Position numbers and translations under genes: made by a program. Positions 15,346 through 18,429 of a stretch of 18,429 nt of DNA are shown here, in pieces. The stretch is taken from positions 1-18,429 of the forward strand of contig JAEYXN010000149.1 in assembly GCA_023431285.1 (NCBI GenBank), in the 5' to 3' direction. Within the stretch, counting starts at the first letter, position 1, and every line of letters starts with the position of its first letter. The notes under the pieces are model-generated. The model was given only the letters and a program-made list of their open reading frames with translations. It searched no databases and was not told the DNA's origin. The stretch comes from Bacteroidota bacterium. Lineage in GTDB: Bacteria; Bacteroidota; Bacteroidia; Cytophagales; Cyclobacteriaceae.

Positions 15346-15364
15346 GATTTTTGGTTTACTGAAC
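15346..15364 (+). promoter_or_regulatory. Promoter-like element upstream of the inositol-phosphatase gene
   Basis: GATTTTTG (15346-15353) is a 7/8 match to TAnnTTTG. Bases 15347-15364 match 976-993 upstream of gcvH at 16 of 18 positions (ATTTTTGGYTTACTRAAC). A TTGACA lies at 15328-15333, with 15 bases between its TTG and the box, which is short of the usual spacing. The gene starts 28 bases downstream of the element. Confidence 0.35.
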
Positions 15365-15392
15365 TATATTCACTCCAATATATTATACACAA

Positions 15393-16199
15393 ATGAATTT
15401 ACAGCTCATCCGAAACGATGTACTCGAAATATGCGAGGAAGTGGGAAGTTTTATCAGGAAGGAAGCAGAGGATTTTGATCTGACACGGATTGAGAAAAAA
15501 ACAAGTTTCAATAATCTGGTTTCATACGTTGATAAGGAAGCCGAGTCTCGTCTGGTTGAAGCGTTGAAAAAGTCTTTCCCTCAGGCCGGCTTCATCACGG
15601 AAGAAGGTACTGTGGCGCAGTCAACATCCGAAGAATACAAATGGATTATTGATCCTCTGGACGGAACGACAAACTTTCTTCACGGACTTCCCATTTATTC
15701 CATCAGCGTAGCCCTTACAAAGAATAAAATTCCTATTCTCGGCGTTATTTATCACATTGTGAGGAAGGAAGTCTTTCATGCTATCGAGAATGATAACGCT
15801 TATTGCAATAATCGTGTTATTAAAGTTTCCGATGCCTCGTTCCTGAATGAAAGCTTGCTGGCTACTGGATTCCCCTATGATTCTTCAACGCGAGGCGAAG
15901 AGTATCTATCCATCATCAAAGATTTTCTTGAGAAGTCGCATGGCATTCGCAGGCTCGGAAGTGCCGCGATTGATCTTGCCTATGTCGCTGCAGGACGGCT
16001 TGAAGGATTTTTTGAGTACAATCTTAATCCGTGGGATGTCGCCGCCGGACTTCTTATCGTCCAACAATCGGGCGGAAGGGTAACGGACTTTGAAGGGGGC
16101 CAGGATGCACTTTTCGGAAAACAACTTTGTGCTTCGAACGGAAACATTCATAATGAAATGTTATCAATCATCCGCAACCGATGGTCTACCGGAAAATAG
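15393..16199 (+). CDS. Inositol monophosphatase family protein
   Basis: The protein has 268 residues, the standard length for this magnesium-dependent, lithium-sensitive phosphatase fold (IMPase/SuhB/CysQ-like). The metal site is complete: E70 in FITEEGT, DPLDGTTNF at 87-95 (D87, D90), and D215 in NPWDVAAGLLIVQQSGGRVTDF. GSAAIDLAYVAAGRLEGFFE (189-208) is also typical. The IMPase type is favoured over fructose-bisphosphatase or CysQ by the GTTNFLHGLPIYSISVAL stretch, but the true substrate (inositol-1-phosphate or another sugar phosphate) cannot be fixed. ATG 15393 is chosen as the first Met before the conserved helix. The M16 peptidase gene starts 5 bases after its stop, so the two form a transcription unit. 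Confidence 0.93.
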   Translation: MNLQLIRNDVLEICEEVGSFIRKEAEDFDLTRIEKKTSFNNLVSYVDKEAESRLVEALKKSFPQAGFITEEGTVAQSTSEEYKWIIDPLDGTTNFLHGLPIYSISVALTKNKIPILGVIYHIVRKEVFHAIENDNAYCNNRVIKVSDASFLNESLLATGFPYDSSTRGEEYLSIIKDFLEKSHGIRRLGSAAIDLAYVAAGRLEGFFEYNLNPWDVAAGLLIVQQSGGRVTDFEGGQDALFGKQLCASNGNIHNEMLSIIRNRWSTGK

Positions 16200-16204
16200 T
16201 TATA

Positions 16205-18429
16205 ATGAAAAATCAATTTACCATGTTGTCGAAACAAAAATTCACTTTCCTCTCAAGTTTAGTCAACTGCCTGTTGTGTCTTCTTTTTGTATTTGAGAGC
16301 AATGGTCTTTATGCACAAGCAAAGCTCAACGAAAAATTACCGATTGATCCCTCGGTCAAAGTCGGTAAGCTTTCGAATGGCATGACCTATTATATCAGGA
16401 AGAACACAAGGCCCGAAAAGAAAGTCGAACTGCGACTTGTGGTAAACGCGGGTTCCATTCTGGAGGACGATGACCAACAGGGCCTCGCGCACTTCACTGA
16501 ACATATGGCGTTCAATGGGACAAAGAACTTCAAGAAGAATGAGCTGGTTTCCTTTCTGCAATCTATAGGCGTGGAGTTTGGTGCGGACCTGAACGCTTAC
16601 ACCGGATTTAATGAGACAGTTTATATTTTACCGATCCCGACAGAGAAAAAGGAAAACGTTGTGAAGGGATTTCAGATTCTTCAGGACTGGGCAAGTGCAA
16701 TCACGTTTGATCATGGCGAGATTGATAAGGAGCGTGGCGTTGTGCTGGAAGAATCAAGAATCGGGAAAGGCGCCGACGATCGGATGGATCAGATTGTCTA
16801 CCCGAAACTTTTCGAAGGATCAAAATATGCATCCAGATTACCCATTGGAAAAGATGAAATTCTTAAGAGCTTCAAGTACGATGTGATCAAACGATTCTAC
16901 CAGGATTGGTACCGTCCCGATCTGATGGCCGTTGTCGTTGTCGGCGACCTTGACCTTTCTGAAGCAGAGAAATTGGTTAAATCACATTTTGAAAAAATAA
17001 AATCACCGGCTAAACCACGCAAGCGGGATTTAGCAGTTGTTCCCCCTCGTCAAAAATCAGAAGGGCTTGTGGTGCTGGACCCGGAGGCGACAAACCATGT
17101 CGTACAAGTGCACTACTCTTATAAAAAAGAGAAGGAAACAAATACAGTAGCGGACTATCGTGAGCTGATTGTGCGCCAACTATTCACGTCAATGCTTAGT
17201 CAGCGGATGACGGAGCTGACTCAGAGAGCTGAGCCTCCATTTGTTTTCGGTGGTTCGTTTATCGGCGGATATGCCAGGGGTTATGAGGAATTCCAGTCTA
17301 TTGCCTACCTCGGAAAAGGCGGGGTCGAGCCAGCCGTGAATGCGCTGATCATGGAAAATGAGCGTGCCCGAAAATTCGGATTCACAGCCGCTGAACTGGA
17401 GCGTACAAAAAAAATGGCAATGAAAGGTGTTGAACGCGCATTCAATGAAAAAGATAAAACAGAAAGCTCGAATCTTGTTCAGGAATATATCCAGCACTTT
17501 CTCTCCAACGAACCTGTGCCTGGAATTGAAAATGAACACAACTATTACAAACAATTCCTCGACGAAATCACCCTTGAAGATGTGAATGCATATGCAGCTG
17601 CTTCGATTCCGGCCGACACAGAAAATAAACTTGTTGTTCTCACAGGGCCGGAGAAAGCAGACTTCAAGATTCCTTCCAATGACGAGCTGCTTGCAATCGC
17701 CCAGGAGGCAGCAAAGGCAGAGCTCATCGCTTATGAGGAAAAAGCAATAGCGTCTGTGTTAATGGAAGCACCCCCTTCCCCTGGTAAGATCGTTAGCGAA
17801 AAACAAAATAAAGAACTTGGCACCACGGAAATTCAATTGAGTAATGGCGTTAATGTTATTCTGAAGCCTACGGATTTCAAGAATGACCAGGTGGTGATGC
17901 AGGCAACGAGGTTCGGTGGTCAATACCTTTACGACGCGAAAGAGAGATTCAATGCCGAATATGCAGCGACGATTGTTAGTCATATGGGTGTCGGACTATT
18001 TTCTCCGGTTGATCTCCGAAAAGTACTGGCGGGAAAAAGTGCAAGCGTCTCTCCGAGAATCACTAATGTCGCCGAATCTATGAGTGGACAAGCCAGCGCA
18101 TCGGATATTGAAACGATGCTACAGCTGACACATCTTTACTTCACAGCTCCGAGAGAAGACGACGATCTTTTCAAATCTTTTGTATCGCGACAACAGGCGT
18201 TGTACCAGAACATGATGGCGGATCCGCAATTTACATATCAGGATACCCTCATTCGCGTTCTTTACAGAAATCATCCATGGGCACCAAAAATGCCACGCCC
18301 TGAAAACTTTGCGCAGATAGATAAACAACGCGCATTGCAGATCTATCGCGAACGTTTCGGTGACGCCGCAGGATTTACGTTTGCAATAGTCGGCAAGTTT
18401 ACATTGGAAGAAATGAAGCCGTTGATTGC
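16205..18429 (+). CDS. M16 family zinc peptidase, PqqL-like (3' end outside window)
   Basis: The frame is open from ATG 16205 to the window end (741 codons plus 2 bases), so the C-terminus is missing; related proteins have about 930-950 residues. A second ATG (16223) gives a more standard signal peptide. The hydrophobic NCLLCLLFVF stretch and GLYAQ (34-38) indicate export. The inverted zinc motif HFTEH (H96, E99, H100) marks the active M16 domain, with ERGVVLEES supplying the third ligand (probably E183). LGTTEIQLSNGVNVILKPTDFK (residues about 539-560) starts the second, usually inactive, pair of M16 domains. Such periplasmic peptidases degrade peptides, and E. coli PqqL is the characterised relative. 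It starts 5 bases after the inositol-phosphatase stop, with no functional link evident. Confidence 0.93.
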   Translation, partial: MKNQFTMLSKQKFTFLSSLVNCLLCLLFVFESNGLYAQAKLNEKLPIDPSVKVGKLSNGMTYYIRKNTRPEKKVELRLVVNAGSILEDDDQQGLAHFTEHMAFNGTKNFKKNELVSFLQSIGVEFGADLNAYTGFNETVYILPIPTEKKENVVKGFQILQDWASAITFDHGEIDKERGVVLEESRIGKGADDRMDQIVYPKLFEGSKYASRLPIGKDEILKSFKYDVIKRFYQDWYRPDLMAVVVVGDLDLSEAEKLVKSHFEKIKSPAKPRKRDLAVVPPRQKSEGLVVLDPEATNHVVQVHYSYKKEKETNTVADYRELIVRQLFTSMLSQRMTELTQRAEPPFVFGGSFIGGYARGYEEFQSIAYLGKGGVEPAVNALIMENERARKFGFTAAELERTKKMAMKGVERAFNEKDKTESSNLVQEYIQHFLSNEPVPGIENEHNYYKQFLDEITLEDVNAYAAASIPADTENKLVVLTGPEKADFKIPSNDELLAIAQEAAKAELIAYEEKAIASVLMEAPPSPGKIVSEKQNKELGTTEIQLSNGVNVILKPTDFKNDQVVMQATRFGGQYLYDAKERFNAEYAATIVSHMGVGLFSPVDLRKVLAGKSASVSPRITNVAESMSGQASASDIETMLQLTHLYFTAPREDDDLFKSFVSRQQALYQNMMADPQFTYQDTLIRVLYRNHPWAPKMPRPENFAQIDKQRALQIYRERFGDAAGFTFAIVGKFTLEEMKPLI

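Overview
The window looks like a chromosomal segment from a member of the Bacteroidota, probably Cytophagales. Four things point there: the 3' end of a gliding/type IX secretion sprA gene, a GWxTD-domain secreted protein, several short secreted proteins, and start regions that carry TAnnTTTG-type -7 boxes with almost no Shine-Dalgarno sequences. The lineage is inferred from gene content, not from a database match. No rRNA, tRNA, insertion sequence, phage gene or CRISPR array was seen, and no gene-free stretch exceeds 200 bases.

Left part (1-2890, + strand): the last 282 codons of sprA, then gcvH (glycine cleavage H protein) and lipA (lipoyl synthase, whose product modifies GcvH), then an unrecognised 168-residue protein. 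These meet a minus-strand block tail to tail at 2890/2899.

Minus-strand block (2899-13269), read right to left: a SAM-dependent methyltransferase; a very large secreted protein made of 40 consecutive TPR units; a secreted nuclease-fold (SNase) protein that has lost its catalytic residues; a small secreted protein with a C-terminal CxxC; deoC with a GapN-like aldehyde dehydrogenase 2 nt behind it; and acyP with a beta-CASP metallo-beta-lactamase RNase-like gene 2 nt behind it. Clear intrinsic terminators follow the TPR gene and the SNase gene.

Right part (13397-18429, + strand, divergent from the methyltransferase): a GWxTD-domain secreted protein, rsmI (16S rRNA 2'-O-methyltransferase), an inositol-monophosphatase family gene, and a PqqL-like M16 zinc peptidase that runs off the window.

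Most genes are conserved housekeeping or envelope genes. The strongest unusual signal is the TPR protein. Its 40 units are all 34 residues long except one of 35, and on top of that lies an exact seven-unit (238-residue) super-period marked five times by an NNRGK unit followed by a unit starting with Tyr. The next most interesting points are the degenerate SNase, an aldehyde dehydrogenase that seems to lack the usual ELGGK glutamate, and an 18-base promoter-like element shared by gcvH and the inositol-phosphatase gene.
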